64,000 nucleotides of DNA from Sthenelais limicola (lineage: Eukaryota; Annelida; Polychaeta; Phyllodocida; Sigalionidae). Location of the stretch: contig OW804095.1 in NCBI GenBank assembly GCA_942159475.1, positions 96,609,740 through 96,673,739 of the forward strand, read 5' to 3'. The notes under the pieces were generated by a model. The model was not told where the DNA came from, did not search any database, and saw only the letters and a list, made by a program, of their open reading frames with translations. Every line of letters begins with the position of its first letter. Position 1 is the stretch's first letter. Made by a program: the position numbers and the translations under genes. Positions 37,205 through 49,370 of the stretch are shown piece by piece.

Positions 37205-38610
37205 TGAAGAGGTGCCTGGATCATGACAAGGAGTACTATTTTCTTTGGAATTTGGAAGATATTCTGGAATTATGCATAGGCCTATTCATGCCATGTTAAG
37301 AGGCGCCCACTAATGTCCATTGTGTTTTGTCCTATACCAATGGTTAAGATGCTTAGTTTAAAGACATAATGGAAATCTCCTTACACCGTGAGGCCTTTAT
37401 TGATGGATCTGCCTTCCATGGGGGTTGACGAATAAAGGAGGATTTCTCCATGACCCTGACCTGTTTGCATTGGGCATAATCACAAACAGCTTACACAAGG
37501 TCTGCGACCCTTCCCAATACGGTTCAATGAGTGAAAGATGTATCTATTAATTCAATATTCGAATGTGATAGCCATTAATTATTCACCAATTACCCATGAC
37601 AGTTCTATAATTAATTATGTTCACTGTGCCCCCCTTAAATCATAATTCCTAGAAATAACGGTTAGGTTTCTTGTTGTGTAATCCAGAGAGAATTATTTTC
37701 TAACTTTATTATGAATTTATTGGCGAAAGTGGACCACTTTGTTTATACATATTGGGTTAATCTACTTGACTGATGTATACTCGATTATGTTGGTATTCCG
37801 AGCAATAGGACAACTACCATTAAATGGTGCTAACAAGTGAAGTAAATATGGTAAGTTTATGATCTAGATCCTCAACGCCCATCTCCATTCGGATTTAGCT
37901 CTCCGAATATATATAAGTGCGACATATTATGGTAAAAAGTCCCTTTCTGAATGAATTATGTTTACTGTTCCCTTGTTACCATTGTTATTTCCAAGGTTAT
38001 CCAACACGAATGTTATAGCTTAAACATTTTTGTAGCCATGGGAAAGATTGCTTGTTTTGTAAATAATATGCCCCCAATTTTAAGGTATTTGATACCAAAG
38101 AAAGCCAAGTCCAGTACCGTACCTAGAACATTAATTATACTTTACTGGAAGTTCCTTGCAGATTCACACAGTTCTGAACGGTCTTGATAGTGATGGGGTA
38201 CTAAATTGAAACCTTTTGTTTGATTTCTACTTAAGCTCTGACTTCCAATATTTGTTGAACTTGTTTACATTGATGTCCATTTAGGCGGTATGTTTTTATT
38301 ATGAAGATTTACACCACCGTTAATACTTAGTGTCGTTTATTACGTTTCTAACTTACTTCCTGACCAATCAGGATCATTTACTTTTTCAATGAAATATTGC
38401 TGTAGATAATATCAACTCAAGTGAATGTAGTGAATTGCGAATGAAAAGAAGTGATAATGAGTGGTTGTGACACAAATGAGTGCCTTTTGTCGAATGGTTT
38501 TCAAATTTCTGTTAGCACGGTTCTTTGTTAAGATGTATTTGTGTATATAGTGGCATGTGCCTACAAAATGTAAAAAGAACAAATGTGAATAAATCGTTAT
38601 CAAGAAAAAT
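37205..38610 (+). other. ARAP: Probable ARAP 3'UTR
   Basis: AT-rich sequence after the ARAP stop without coding potential. AATAAA occurs at 37431-37436 and at 38588-38593; either could end the transcript. Confidence 0.5.
38588..38593 (+). terminator. ARAP: Candidate polyadenylation signal of ARAP
   Basis: AATAAA about 1.4 kb after the stop, followed by a T- and G-rich stretch. The nearer AATAAA at 37431 is an alternative. Confidence 0.4.
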
Positions 38611-39143
38611 TGTTTAAAGTTGGTCGATTGAATACCTGATTCGAATCCTTATTTCCCGTCGGAACTGGGCGGTTTTTTTTTTCATTGCAAACATGTCTTA
38701 GTAATTTAAAACACTCCAGGGTTTAACCTGCCAAACAGTGCTAACGCTGTGTATATTAGAAGACGTTACAATATATGGTTTGGGCGTCTGGCCGGCATCT
38801 GGTAGGCCTATCGAGAAAACGGTATCCTTTCCCTCCTATCTTCCTTATTGGGTCGGTTTTTAATCTGTTCGACAGTTACTGGATTAAACGATTATAGGGA
38901 CCGAACCTTCTATTTTGAGTAAATTTTCCAGCTTCAAAGAACTGTCGCCGCGAACATAAAAAATAAGGAATTGGTTAGGCCTAGGCTCCTGATTTTTTCA
39001 CTGCTGGGGGGAGGAATGTTTTATCTGTGTTTTGACGAGGGGGATTTGTCAATTTTTTATTCTTGATACCTTTTTTGTCCAGTTTTCTAAGGAAAGATTT
39101 GCGTTTTGCGGCGAAAAAGTCTGTGAAATCGAGAGAAAGCTGT
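38611..39143. other. Intergenic, nothing recognised
   Basis: No gene; two AGGCCTA motifs (about 38805 and 38979). Ends at the outer boundary of the large inverted-repeat element. Confidence 0.6.
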
Positions 39144-41096
39144 TAGTCAGGGAATTTTAGGAGAAAAAAGGCCAATCTGTGAACAAATTCCTTACCAAGA
39201 AATTTCTTCACCAATGTATTGGTAAAGGTCTCTACTAACATATTTCAAAACATTTAAACTCAACTCCCGTAGGAAAACCCGTGAGAGCTGAAAACAAAAA
39301 TGGCCGCCACTAAAACTTTGAAAAACTATAACTTGGGGTAGAATCAACATGTAATCAAGTGTGAATACACTTTTTCTAGGTTTTAAGGCATGGGGAATTC
39401 ATTGGAACATGACAAAGGTTGATACAGACAATATTTAGCAAGTTAATCTACTGATACTGGGAAAAAATTAGCAAAAGATGCTAAAAAAATCCTTCCGAAT
39501 GTACCCTCTGAAGTAAAAAATCTATACTTCATAACTTGGGCTAGAATAAACATGTAATCAAGTGTGAATGCACTTTTTCTATTTTTTAAGGCATGGGAAA
39601 TCCATTGGAATATGAATAAATTCAATATGGACAATATTTAGCAAGTGATTCTACTAATACTGAGAAGAAGAAAACAACAAAAAAATGTCAAATAAAGGGA
39701 AAAATCTAAATTGGATTTATGAAGGCATTCATGATGAATGACATTAGGAAAGATATTTCTGCAGGTATTGTGATGCCTGAAATAAAGAAAAAAGGCAAGT
39801 TGTCTATCTATCTGAACTTCTGAACAATATTTAGCAAGTTAATCTACTGATAATAAGAACAAATGACCCTAAAGAAATCCTCCCAAATATACCCTATTTA
39901 AAAAAAACTAATTCAGGTTCCTGAAGGCATTTGTGACCAAGAGTATTAGGAATATATTTCTGCAGTTCAAACTGTAATGCAAATGCTTTTGATGGTTTTA
40001 AGTGCGACTTGATAAGGACCAAAAACAAACCAAATGAGGACCAAAAAGAGTCAATTTGTTTATAGTGTAAGACAGCTGTCATGCCTTTCTTACTTTCATC
40101 ATTAGCAAGTGAGCTGTTTGCATCATCAGCATTGCAATAGCCAGAAGCTGGAGGACTTCCAGGTTAATTTTAACTTTCTGGAAGAAGAGATGAAACTTCT
40201 GCATTTGGAGTGAATAATTTTGTACTAGGTGTTCAGGGCCAGGAGGAGATATAGTTCGGAATTGTTGCCTTTGAATGTATTGGAGAATCTTATCCAGCTT
40301 TCTCAAGGAAAATTGAAGATAAACAACGCCTTTTCTCCTGCCCCAAAATACCTGATTTTATATCATAGTCTACTACCACATGGATAAAAATGGTCTGAAG
40401 TTCTGCTATTCTAGATTCTTTCTTCCAATGTTTTTCCAATCCCTTCACACTTTGGTTCTCAGAGTTCAGTTGCTGTGCATTTTTTAATCAGTGGCTAAGG
40501 ACAGGTAATTGTGAACTATTTTGTACCTCGATTGTTTCTGCACACATATGGACTTCTTCCACTTGAGGTCATGGGATGGCAGCCATCATTTAGAGGGTGG
40601 CTCAGAAAGATATATATGCATCACTTAATGCTGTGGTGTGCATGATTGAAGGATATGCCAATTCAAGAGAATGTAGCTCCTAACTTACTGAGACAACCAG
40701 CAAGATGATGAAGAGCCCTCCTATACCCAGCTGATGAAATTGCCTCTGAATGTCACTCACAGTAATGTGAAAGCTATGATACTAATTTAATTCCATACAT
40801 AAATCCTACAGAAATATGGATTGAAGGGGTCAATCACAGCAGGAGAAACTATGTATTCTGATGTTTTATATATATATATTCTGAGGTTCTGAGGCACTGC
40901 TCTTGGCCAAGAAAAAAGAATCTTTGTTCTCAAACTACGAAGATATTGTTAAAATCTGAAGAAATCTTTAGTATGCTTAGCATATTTGGCAAAAAGAAAT
41001 AGACTTGTATTCCTTATCAGAGATGCTTCCATCCCTTACTGCATCAGCTATGTGAAAAAAATTCCAGTTGCCTCTCCAGAATATTCCCAGCAGGCA

Positions 41097-41393
41097 CAAA
41101 AGCTACTAGTAAACGACTAGTAAGCACTGCAGTCCAGTGCTTACTAGCCGTTTTTTGAAGTGCTAGGATGGTATTACTAGTATTCCCTGCAAATGCAGTG
41201 ACTAGTAAGCACTGCAAATGCAGTGACTAGTAAGCACTGCAAATGCAATGACTAGTAAGCACTGCAAATGCAATGACTAGTATTCCCTGCAAATTCAGTG
41301 ACTAATAGTAATACCACACTAGTACTTTAAAAATCGACTATTAAGCACTGCTCTGCAGTGTTTAGGCTACTAGTCATTTACTAGTAGCTTTTG
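41097..41393. mobile_element. 297-bp nested foldback with internal ACTAGTAAGC repeats
   Basis: The ends CAAAAGCTACTAGTAAA and TTTACTAGTAGCTTTTG are perfect inverses; the imperfect arms run about 110 bp. Between them is a tandem array of a 22-bp ACTAGTAAGCACTGCAAATG-type unit. There is no coding capacity. It is inserted inside the 39144-44884 element. Confidence 0.8.
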
Positions 41394-41468
41394 AGCAGTT
41401 GTTGCATCTACTACTAGTACCTCACATGCAGCGCCTAGTAGATAGTCACTGCATATAGGCTAAATGCT

Positions 41469-41511
41469 TTTTTTTGGGGGGGGGGGGGATTTGGGGGGGG
41501 GGGGGAGGAGC
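41469..41511 (+). repeat. Poly-T/poly-G tract
   Basis: A T run is followed by two runs of about 13 G separated by ATTT. It is prone to sequencing error, so the exact length is uncertain. Confidence 0.85.
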
Positions 41512-41888
41512 GGAGTTGCTTTTATTTGTTCAACAATTACTTTTTTTATTTCAAATTCTTATTCATCATTTTAATTCATTTTGATGCAGATGATGTCAAA
41601 TCTGTTCATCAATCATAAGTAGCCTCGCTATAAGGCCTAAGTTTTCCTTTGTGTAGGCCTATCCTGTAGGCCTAATACTTGTCCCCACGTAGATCTGTAT
41701 TTGCCAGCAGTAACACCTAAAATGATAATAGAATAGAATATATATCGAAAATATATGCCACATAAAAATCATTTTCAAGACATTTTTAGTGATACTCACC
41801 TTTAGATTTGTAGTCCTTTCTACTCAGAGAAATCTTGTGTCTGTCTACTTCTAAAGTTTTCCTGGATGTAGTTGTGGAGGCAGTGAGT

Positions 41889-41970
41889 ACACTCTGTCCA
41901 GCCTCTGTAGAACCTAGACTTCAAAGGCTTGCATTGGGGTTTAGGTTCTTCAGAGGCTGGACAGAGTGTA
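41889..41970. repeat. 82-bp hairpin with 29-bp arms
   Basis: ACACTCTGTCCAGCCTCTG at 41889 pairs with CAGAGGCTGGACAGAGTGT ending at 41970; the arms continue through AGAACCTA/TAGGTTCT with little mismatch, around a loop of about 24 nt. The size resembles a pre-miRNA or a small inverted duplication. Confidence 0.75.
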
Positions 41971-42045
41971 GGATGATGTTGCCTGGACCGAGATCCATGC
42001 TGAAATGAAGCAAATGCCACTTGCGCGATGACTCGATCAGCCAAT

Positions 42046-42120
42046 GATGACGGCTGTTATGCGACGACGGCTGTTCTGCGATGACGGCCGTTCTGCGATG
42101 ACGGCCGTTATGCGACAACT
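42046..42120 (+). repeat. Tandem repeat, about 17-bp unit
   Basis: Four copies of a GATGACGGCCGTTCTGC-like unit with point changes. Locally CpG-rich compared with its surroundings. Confidence 0.8.
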
Positions 42121-42612
42121 ATTTTGTGTTGTCATGCCGACGCAAGTTTGGCGACGTACTTAGTTTGATGACGCAAATTTGGTGATGTAAGGTTGCGAGA
42201 GCATGTGCTTTCTTCCCGATCGTTTCATATAATAGTGGCAGTAGGCCTATCATAGGGTGTTGGTTGTATTCATTAGGAGGCCCTGTGCTATGGGTTATCC
42301 GATGACAAGGCATGGCTATCAAGTTATTAACTTTGACCCAGGCCTATGGGTGGGGCTCCCGAAAATGTCCACTTTCAAAGAAATAGGGTCATTTTTTTAT
42401 TTTTTTTCAATTTACCTGAGCCTTCACCTGGTCCCCAATGGTACAAGTTTAACATACTAAAATTATAAATTATAAAAGGTGTATCCAAAAAGTGTCCATT
42501 TTTGGCCACAGTGCCTGTTGAGTTTGGGGAGGAAATGAATAAAGTTGATTAAAAATGGAAAATAGCATTATATATAGTTGTAATTACTCCTCATAGGGCC
42601 TACTGCTAGCTG

Positions 42613-42980
42613 CTCGGGCAACGTTTACTAAAAAGTGTGATTCACTGCATTTCTGAAGTCACTCATTAGCCATTGGGCAACGTTTACTAAAAAGCGCTGA
42701 CCAGCTAAAGTCACTGCATTTCTGAAGTCACTCACTAGCCATTGGGCAACGTTTACTAAAAAGCGCTGACCAGCTAAAAGTCATTGCATTTCTGAAATCA
42801 CTCACTAGCCATTGGGCAAAGTTTACTAAAAAGCGCTGACCAGCTAAAAGTCACTGCATTTCTGAAGTCACTCACTAGCCATTGGGCAACGTTTACTAAA
42901 AAGCGCTGACCAGCAAGTAAGCCCTGCAATACCGCTAGTCGCTCATTAGCCATTGGGCAACGTTTACTAAAAGATGCGCG
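42613..42980 (+). repeat. Tandem repeat, about 70-bp unit, 5-6 copies
   Basis: Each copy starts CATTGGGCAACGTTTACTAA and continues AAGCGCTGACCAGCTAAAG and TGCATTTCTGAAGTCACTCA. The middle copies are nearly identical and the outer ones diverge. Confidence 0.9.
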
Positions 42981-44884
42981 CCCACTGGGTTAGTGTTGTT
43001 GTTGAGCTGGTTGTGTAGGTCGAGAGGAGCGGTGAGCTCCTTCCTACACGATTCACAGGCCTATCAATTTGATAAGTGTCACATGAGTAAATTAGAACAA
43101 AGAAATGAATATACTTCTGTATGGCCAGTGTGTATGATGAATTCTAAAAGTTTTTTTCACATTGTTTGATGGAGTAATCAGTCATGGGCTGAGCATGTAC
43201 TATTATGTACTTATATCTTATATCTGTTCATTGAAATCAAATGGAGGCATGGCAAGAGGGAAACCTGAGCTGTTTAGCCAATAACTTTTGCCTGTATATG
43301 GTAAGATCAACATTCTTCTGTTCATTATACAGGTGACCATCATAAGAATATATCAGACCAATAAAGTGAGAAGATAGAGAATAGCACTTCTTCATATCTT
43401 CATGGACAGAAACCCCTTCAGCTAATACCAGAACTTGATAACTATTGCTACTGGTGTAACATCCCACAAATGTTGCTCCCCAATGTTGAGGCACAAAGAG
43501 TAGAGAAGCATATTCTGGAGTCAAGGAATGGGTAAACTGTCCCAGACATTACATGAAAAAGGATGTGATAAAAACCCTCAGAGGGTAATTTGAAATTAGA
43601 ATTATAGGTCATTCAATGTCAATGGATCCCCAACTTGTTTCAATGCATCAGGATCACTGGTAAACTCCACTTTTGGTTGCAACATTGGGTTTTGAGCCAT
43701 GTTACTACCTTCATGCACTGTGTAAAACCATTTTACTCCAAGAAACTAAGGAGTCTACCTTGGCAGGTACTGTTTAGACATAGGTCTACAGGAAATGTTC
43801 ATGGGCTCATAGATAGATGTACTTTGATCTAGATATCACCATAGCCAATAGGACAAAAAACAGGTCATTTTAAAAATTTGTTTGTGTGATGAATATGACA
43901 ATCCTAGCACTAAGGATATGACCCACCTAAGTTGAAACAAGGATCCTGCATGACTGCTTCTTTTACATTGACAAAGTATTTTGGGCATGAAAAAGGGATT
44001 TTTCTTAGACATTTCCACCATGCCTGAATTACAAAAGAAAGCTTAGATGTTTTCCAATAATAGAGCTAGAGAAGCAATATAATTACTGTGAATTCACAGA
44101 TCACAAATACTACCACCTACTTCTGCTGTTAATAAGAACTTGGAAAGGTGTTCACCTTCCTCCAGGGAACCTGGGATGGAAGTTCAGATAGACAACTTGC
44201 CTTTTTTTCTTTATTTCAGGTATCACATGTCATGTCATTTATTATGATTAAAAACATTTGCATTACAGTTTGAACTGCAGAAATATGTTTTCTAATGTCA
44301 TTGATCATAAATGCTTCCATAAATCTGAATTAGATTTTTCACTTTATTTCACAGTATTTTGTTGTTTTTTCTTCTCAGTATTAATAGAATAACTTGCTAA
44401 ATATTGTCTATATTGAATTTATTAATATTTCAATGGATTTCCCATGCCTTAAAACAAAGAAAAAAAGCATTCACACTTGATTACATATTTATTCTACCCC
44501 AAGTTATGAAGTATAGATTTTTTACTTCAGAGGGTACATTCGGGGGGATATTTTTAGCATCTTTTGTTCATTTTTTCCCAGTATCAGTAGATTAACTTGC
44601 TAAATATTGTCTGTATCAACATTTTTCATGTTCCAATGGATTCCCCATGCCTTAAAACCTAGAAAAAGTGTATTCACACTTGATTATATGTTGATTCTAC
44701 CCCAAGTTATGGAGTTTCAGAGTTTTAGTGGCGGCCATTTTTATTTTCAGTTGTCACGGGTTCTCCTACGGGAGTTGAGTTTAAATGTTTTGATAAATGT
44801 TAGTAGACACCTTTACCATTTCATTGGTGAAAAAATTGTTTGGTAAGGAATTTGTTCCCAGATTTTTTTAATATTCCCTGACTA

Positions 44885-45222
44885 TGTAGGGGCCTCTCGT
44901 TATCACCACAGGTTTTAACGAGTCTGTCTCAGCATGGTATTAAAGACTGGCGTAGGTTCTCCACAGGACTCCGTTTTAATGAGGTGTGAATGTTCGCACC
45001 TTTTCTGGGAATGTTTGGCCCTGATTGGTTAACTCTGTGACTGGGTTTTCCTGACACTCTATTTTGATTGGCCTGTCCATGCCCGACATGCACGGACAGG
45101 GGCGTGGCTCCCACCCCCTACAGTTGTTTCCCTCTTCTGATTGGCCCTGGCCTGTCCATGCCCAACAAGGCACGGACGGAAGGGGGCGTGGTATTCCCAG
45201 TGTGCGCGTACAATTCAGTTGA
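44885..45222. repeat. Duplicated hairpin region
   Basis: Two copies of a TGGCCTGTCCATGCCC...GCACGGAC unit (about 45068-45110 and 45148-45192), each able to fold into a hairpin and each followed by GGGGCGTGG. No gene seen. Confidence 0.65.
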
Positions 45223-45475
45223 CTGACAGTACAATCGCACATAGCCTCAGCACATTTACAATCAGACCTAATGAAAATAAACCTCTCCAAATCCATAGAA
45301 ATGTTCATTTCTGAACAGAATCGTTCATTTGGGATCTTAAATAAGAGTCATATTAAGCTTCCTATCTCTTTATTTACTTTAAACGATTCATTAAATAAGT
45401 TTTAGAAGGTGTTTTCTAAGACTAAGGCCCAGCCGTCATAGCGTGAGGGGAGGCTATGTGCGATTGTACTGTCAG
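45223..45475. mobile_element. 253-bp MITE with 26-bp terminal inverted repeats
   Basis: CTGACAGTACAATCGCACAT (from 45223) is the exact inverse of ATGTGCGATTGTACTGTCAG (ending 45475), and the match extends through AGCCTC. The interior is AT-rich and non-coding. The target duplication was not resolved. Confidence 0.8.
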
Positions 45476-45599
45476 CAACGATCCTATAGCTATAGGATAA
45501 ACATCCCAAATGAACATCCCATCTGTTTATAGATCTGATTGGTAAATGTTGCTGTAGCCTCTGCCATCTATGTCAACTGTATCTAGGCCGCCGTTAAAC

Positions 45600-45793
45600 A
45601 AAAAAACAAAAAAAATAAAATATAAAAAAAATTTAATTTAAAAAAATTTTTAATTCGGTCCATCAGTCCATCCCTCAGTCCATCCCTCAATCCATCCTTC
45701 AATCCATCCATCCATCCATCACTTCATCCATCCTTCCTCCCTCCCCCTTCTCTCTCCCCTTCTCCCCTTCTCCCCCCCCCCCCCCCCCCCCCC
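45600..45793 (+). repeat. Simple-sequence cluster (A/T, TCCA, C)
   Basis: An A/T-only stretch (about 45598-45650), then TCCATCCC/TCCATCCA tetranucleotide repeats (about 45658-45735), then a C/T-rich run ending in about 19 C (45774-45792). No gene. Confidence 0.85.
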
Positions 45794-45826
45794 ACACACA
45801 CCTCTCTCCTCTCTCTCCCCTTCTCT

Positions 45827-46345
45827 TGTCTATACTGTACTTGTGTCTATACTGTACTTGTGTGTGCACACTCTACTTGTGTGTGCATACAGTGTGCACA
45901 CTCTACTTGTGTGTGCATACAGTGTGCACACTCTACTTGTGTGTGCACACTCTACTTGTGTGTGCATACAGTGTGCACACTCTACTTGTGTGTGCATACA
46001 GTGTGCACTCTACTTGTGTGTGCATACAGTGTGCACACTACTTGTGTGTGCATACAGTGTGCACTCTACTTGTGTGTGCATACAGTGTGCACACTCTACT
46101 TGTGTGTGCATACAGTGTGTACACTCTACTTGTGTGTGCACACTGTACTGTATTTACTGTACTTGTGTGTGTATACAGTGTGCACACTGTACTTGTGTGC
46201 ATACAGTGTGTGTGCACACTGTACTTGTGTGTGCATACAGTGTGCACACTGTACTTGTACTTGTGTGTGCATATAGTGTGCACACTGTACTTGTGTGTGC
46301 ACACTCTGCACACAGTATTTGTGCACACACAATGTACTTTTGCAC
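45827..46345 (+). repeat. Minisatellite, 30-bp TACTTGTGTGTGCATACAGT unit
   Basis: About 0.5 kb of 30-bp units (TACTTGTGTGTGCATACAGT plus GTGCACACTC) mixed with shorter 16-18-bp versions. Because 30 is divisible by three and the unit has no stop in most frames, long open frames appear on both strands. They are all cysteine/valine/histidine-rich repeats of the unit and are not genes. Confidence 0.92.
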
Positions 46346-46682
46346 ACTGTACTTTACAACTAGAATGGTGATATGGTGCAGCTGGATATGTGTGAGTCGC
46401 TGTGGCGACAAGGAACCTAAGACATACATGCATACAATTATGTTTGATATTTGTCGAGTTCTCCTCCTCCCTATTACTCCTCCTTCCGGAAATCAGATAT
46501 TTTCAGGTCTGAAAGAAATCCTAACTTTGTAGTTTATTTTTGGAAGAAAATCGAAATTTTCTGGAATAAGGTGGGATGCAGTGAAAGCTAGTGGAGGTGT
46601 GTAGGTTAGAGATAACTTACAGTTACAGTCCAATGCACTTCGTAAGAAGATGCATTTCCACTGGTTTCCATGCTTCAAGAAA

Positions 46683-46800
46683 ATCCATTTGAGTGCCAGA
46701 AGCCCTTTTTCGTACATCCATTTGGCACACACACATAAAAATTCCATTTGAGTGCTAGAAGCCCTTTTTCGTACATCCATTTGGCACACACACACTCACA
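46683..46800 (+). repeat. Tandem duplication, about 60-bp unit
   Basis: Two nearly identical copies of TCCATTTGAGTGC.AGAAGC followed by CCTTTTTCGTACATCCATTT and a CA run. Confidence 0.85.
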
Positions 46801-49223
46801 CACAAATTTGAGAATTTTTCAAAATCTCAAAATTAGGATCCATTCTCAGAGCAAATTCCTTTTGAGAATGATCCTGTAAAGCACAACTTGAATAATTCCA
46901 GTGAGATGAGGTAAAGACTCCATGAAAACCATTTTTGTTGATATTTTCAATTGTTGAAACCAATGGTAGAAGAGTCTTGAAAATCGTCCAGCAAATCTCT
47001 AGGTGTAGGGGTAGAAAAAGGTTAAAAGGTCCAATGATCACCAGATCAATGGAAAAACAGCTGTAGTTCTGTTCAGTACAAAATCCTCTGGTCTACTGAC
47101 TGACCAGTTAGATGCGGTTACCTTTTTATACGCAGTACTTAGGGTCACATGACCTGTCATTAAGATACATTAACATAATCAAGAAGGATTAAGATAGTTC
47201 ATTAAGATTCCTTCAATTTTCCTTCAATTCTATGCTTAATAAAGCTTTAAAAATCGTTTTTAAAGGCATAGGTAGGCCTCTTTTCTTAAAAAAAGATATT
47301 TAGCATGATTTGGAACAAAAAATATTGTGTATTTCAAGAAAAAACGACGAAAATGTAGATCGGCGATGCGGAATTCTTTGAGGCATTCTTTAAGCATTCA
47401 GTGACCCGTCTGAACGCAGTCGTTTTCTCGATGGTTACACAAATTTGTGAACAAATAAATATGTCTGACCCATCTTTGCTTCAAAATAAACATTATTGTC
47501 GATTCAGATATTCTAAAATTGAAAATTTAGCGGATATTTTTGGTTCTAATTTCGCTATTCTATATTAAGGAATACGTCGAGATTCCAAGATGGCTGACCA
47601 CTGTCAAATTCTGCAAATCATTGCAACGATTTGCGCATCGAATAATGATGAAAATAAAAGAGAACTTGCTTGTTTCACGGTGGATATTTTGTCCACATGT
47701 TGAAATCTATCATATTAAATGTTTCTGGAAACATTTTGGTCATTATTAAGAAAAATATCGGTGCCGACTATGACGTGGCTTACGCCCATAGGGTTAGTAT
47801 AGAGTCATGTCAGTCGGCGATATCATTGAGCAGATAATTATTGGTTCCAAACGGTGGAAATATCAGGAATTATATCGCCAATGGTATTACATATGATGTA
47901 TTTTGTCTTGATTTAAATGTTAGTTGTGTTGAATGATCATGACATTGCTTATTTTCGACGATTTTCGATTTCTTAATGTCGGTCCATAAGCTTCAGTGCT
48001 GAGAAGAGGGCTTGTCAAAATGGCGATTTTTATCATGGTAGACGACGGCCACACAATGGTTTCTCATGTATTACAACTTAAATACTTCATTTCATTGTTT
48101 TAAATCTAGTTGGTGCGAGATGAAACATGTCTGACCATCTGCTGTTAAATTCCAAGTAGTTAAATATCATTATGTTCGTCAGAATTTGACTTTTAAGATC
48201 GGTTCGAAATGTAATTTTATTATCAGAATCGGACATCGGAGATTTAGGATTTATCTGGAATTTCGGCGAAAGATTTTTAGGTCTGTACAAGCATAGGGGA
48301 GTCATATCTTTCAAAATGGCTTTCTTATGATGTACCAAGGTTGTAATTAAATGGATTATTGCACGAATTTCATTTTAGTTTAGTTTTTTTAAGAGATTTT
48401 GGCGATTTTAAGATTGAATTTCGATCGATAATTTTCTTTATGGAGATTTAACACTGGAACATTTTTATTATATTTCATTAATCAAAGGTTAAACACGATT
48501 AAAAACCGACCCAATTTCGCCTGTCTCTCCGCCAGGAGGGAAGGTACATTAGCGATTATAGCTGTGGTCCTCACTTTCCCGATTTCCGATGTCCCAGACC
48601 TCATCTGGGCACCTCATCTGCTGCTTGTGTGTGTTTAAGCTACTCTAGGTACCGGTATGTGTCGACTGAGATGCATTGAACTGAACTTGCTTGATCTGTG
48701 CCCATGTGTTTTTACTATTACAGCTAGTGTCAACAACCACAAATTGGAATCGTCGATCATGCTGGCAAGAATGAAAACACTGAATAAACTGCCCTACGAC
48801 GAGAAAAAAGCCTATTTAAATTACCTGACGTATCATTTTTCATATTCATATCGATTTTGGGCAGAGATACAGATTTTAAAATATCTTTTGCCTTTATTGG
48901 AGGTTTCTTTAGACCCTCTGAAGTTTGTTTTTTTATTTAACATATTTATACAGCCATAAGTGATAAGGATATACAAGGCTCACTGGGGCTATTATTTAGC
49001 ATTGTCCATGATTTTCAGCCAGGGGCTGTTAGGTGCAGTCCTACTACTATAGAATGAAAGGAGTGGTGTATAAGTAAAGGTAATTAGTAATTAGTGTAGA
49101 AGGAAAGATGATAGTTGTTAATCTACATGATAGGATCAGTTATTATGTCCGTCCATAACAGTGTGTTTTAATCATCTGTCATATTGCTTTCTGTCCTGGG
49201 GAGTTCCTGTGGTCATGGGATGT
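46801..49223. other. Gene-poor stretch, nothing recognised
   Basis: AT-rich DNA with only short open frames and no familiar protein motif on either strand. Confidence 0.55.
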
Positions 49224-49370
49224 TCATTTAATTCTGTGGGTTTCCCCCTTGGGTAAGGTTGTTGTGTGTGATTTGATTTTGTGACTGAAATATTTGCGGT
49301 TGTCTATGCTTTTTAAGTCTGGGGGTAGTTTGTTCCATGCCTGGGCACCATAGTACTTAGGGGCTTTAAA
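49224..49370 (-). pseudogene. LINE reverse-transcriptase C-terminal fragment
   Basis: The minus strand reads F-K-A-P-K-Y-Y-G-A-Q-A-W-N-K-L-P-P-D-L-K and ends in a stop at 49224. The Y-x-G-x-x-x-W-N-x-L-P-x-x-L-K signature closes many LINE ORF2 proteins. Only about 48 codons remain. It may belong to the same family as the fragment at 50169-50756, but the two do not overlap enough to say. Confidence 0.7.

Larger units (their letters stand above)
39144..44884. mobile_element. 5.7-kb element with long terminal inverted repeats
   Basis: The left arm (39144-39820) and right arm (44179-44884) are long imperfect inverses. They share, in order, TAGTCAGGGA at the tip, ACAAATTCCTTACCAA, AACTCAACTCCCGTAGGA, AAAATGGCCGCCACTAAAAC, and two tandem copies of a unit containing CAATATTTAGCAAGTTA. 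The outermost TA on each side could be a target duplication. The interior (39821-44178) has another partial copy of the unit on the left, a nested foldback, a hairpin, a poly-G tract and two tandem arrays. No intact transposase was recognised; minus-strand frames such as 43237-43524 may be decayed coding sequence of unknown kind. The superfamily is unassigned. Confidence 0.7.

Noticed and set aside
41097..42980. Regular repeats as a CRISPR array
   Set aside because: Repeats are contiguous or palindromic without unique spacers, in an animal genome.
45826..46532. Overlapping open frames of 138-229 codons on plus and 73-131 on minus
   Set aside because: All are translations of the 30-bp minisatellite in different frames; no non-repetitive domain.
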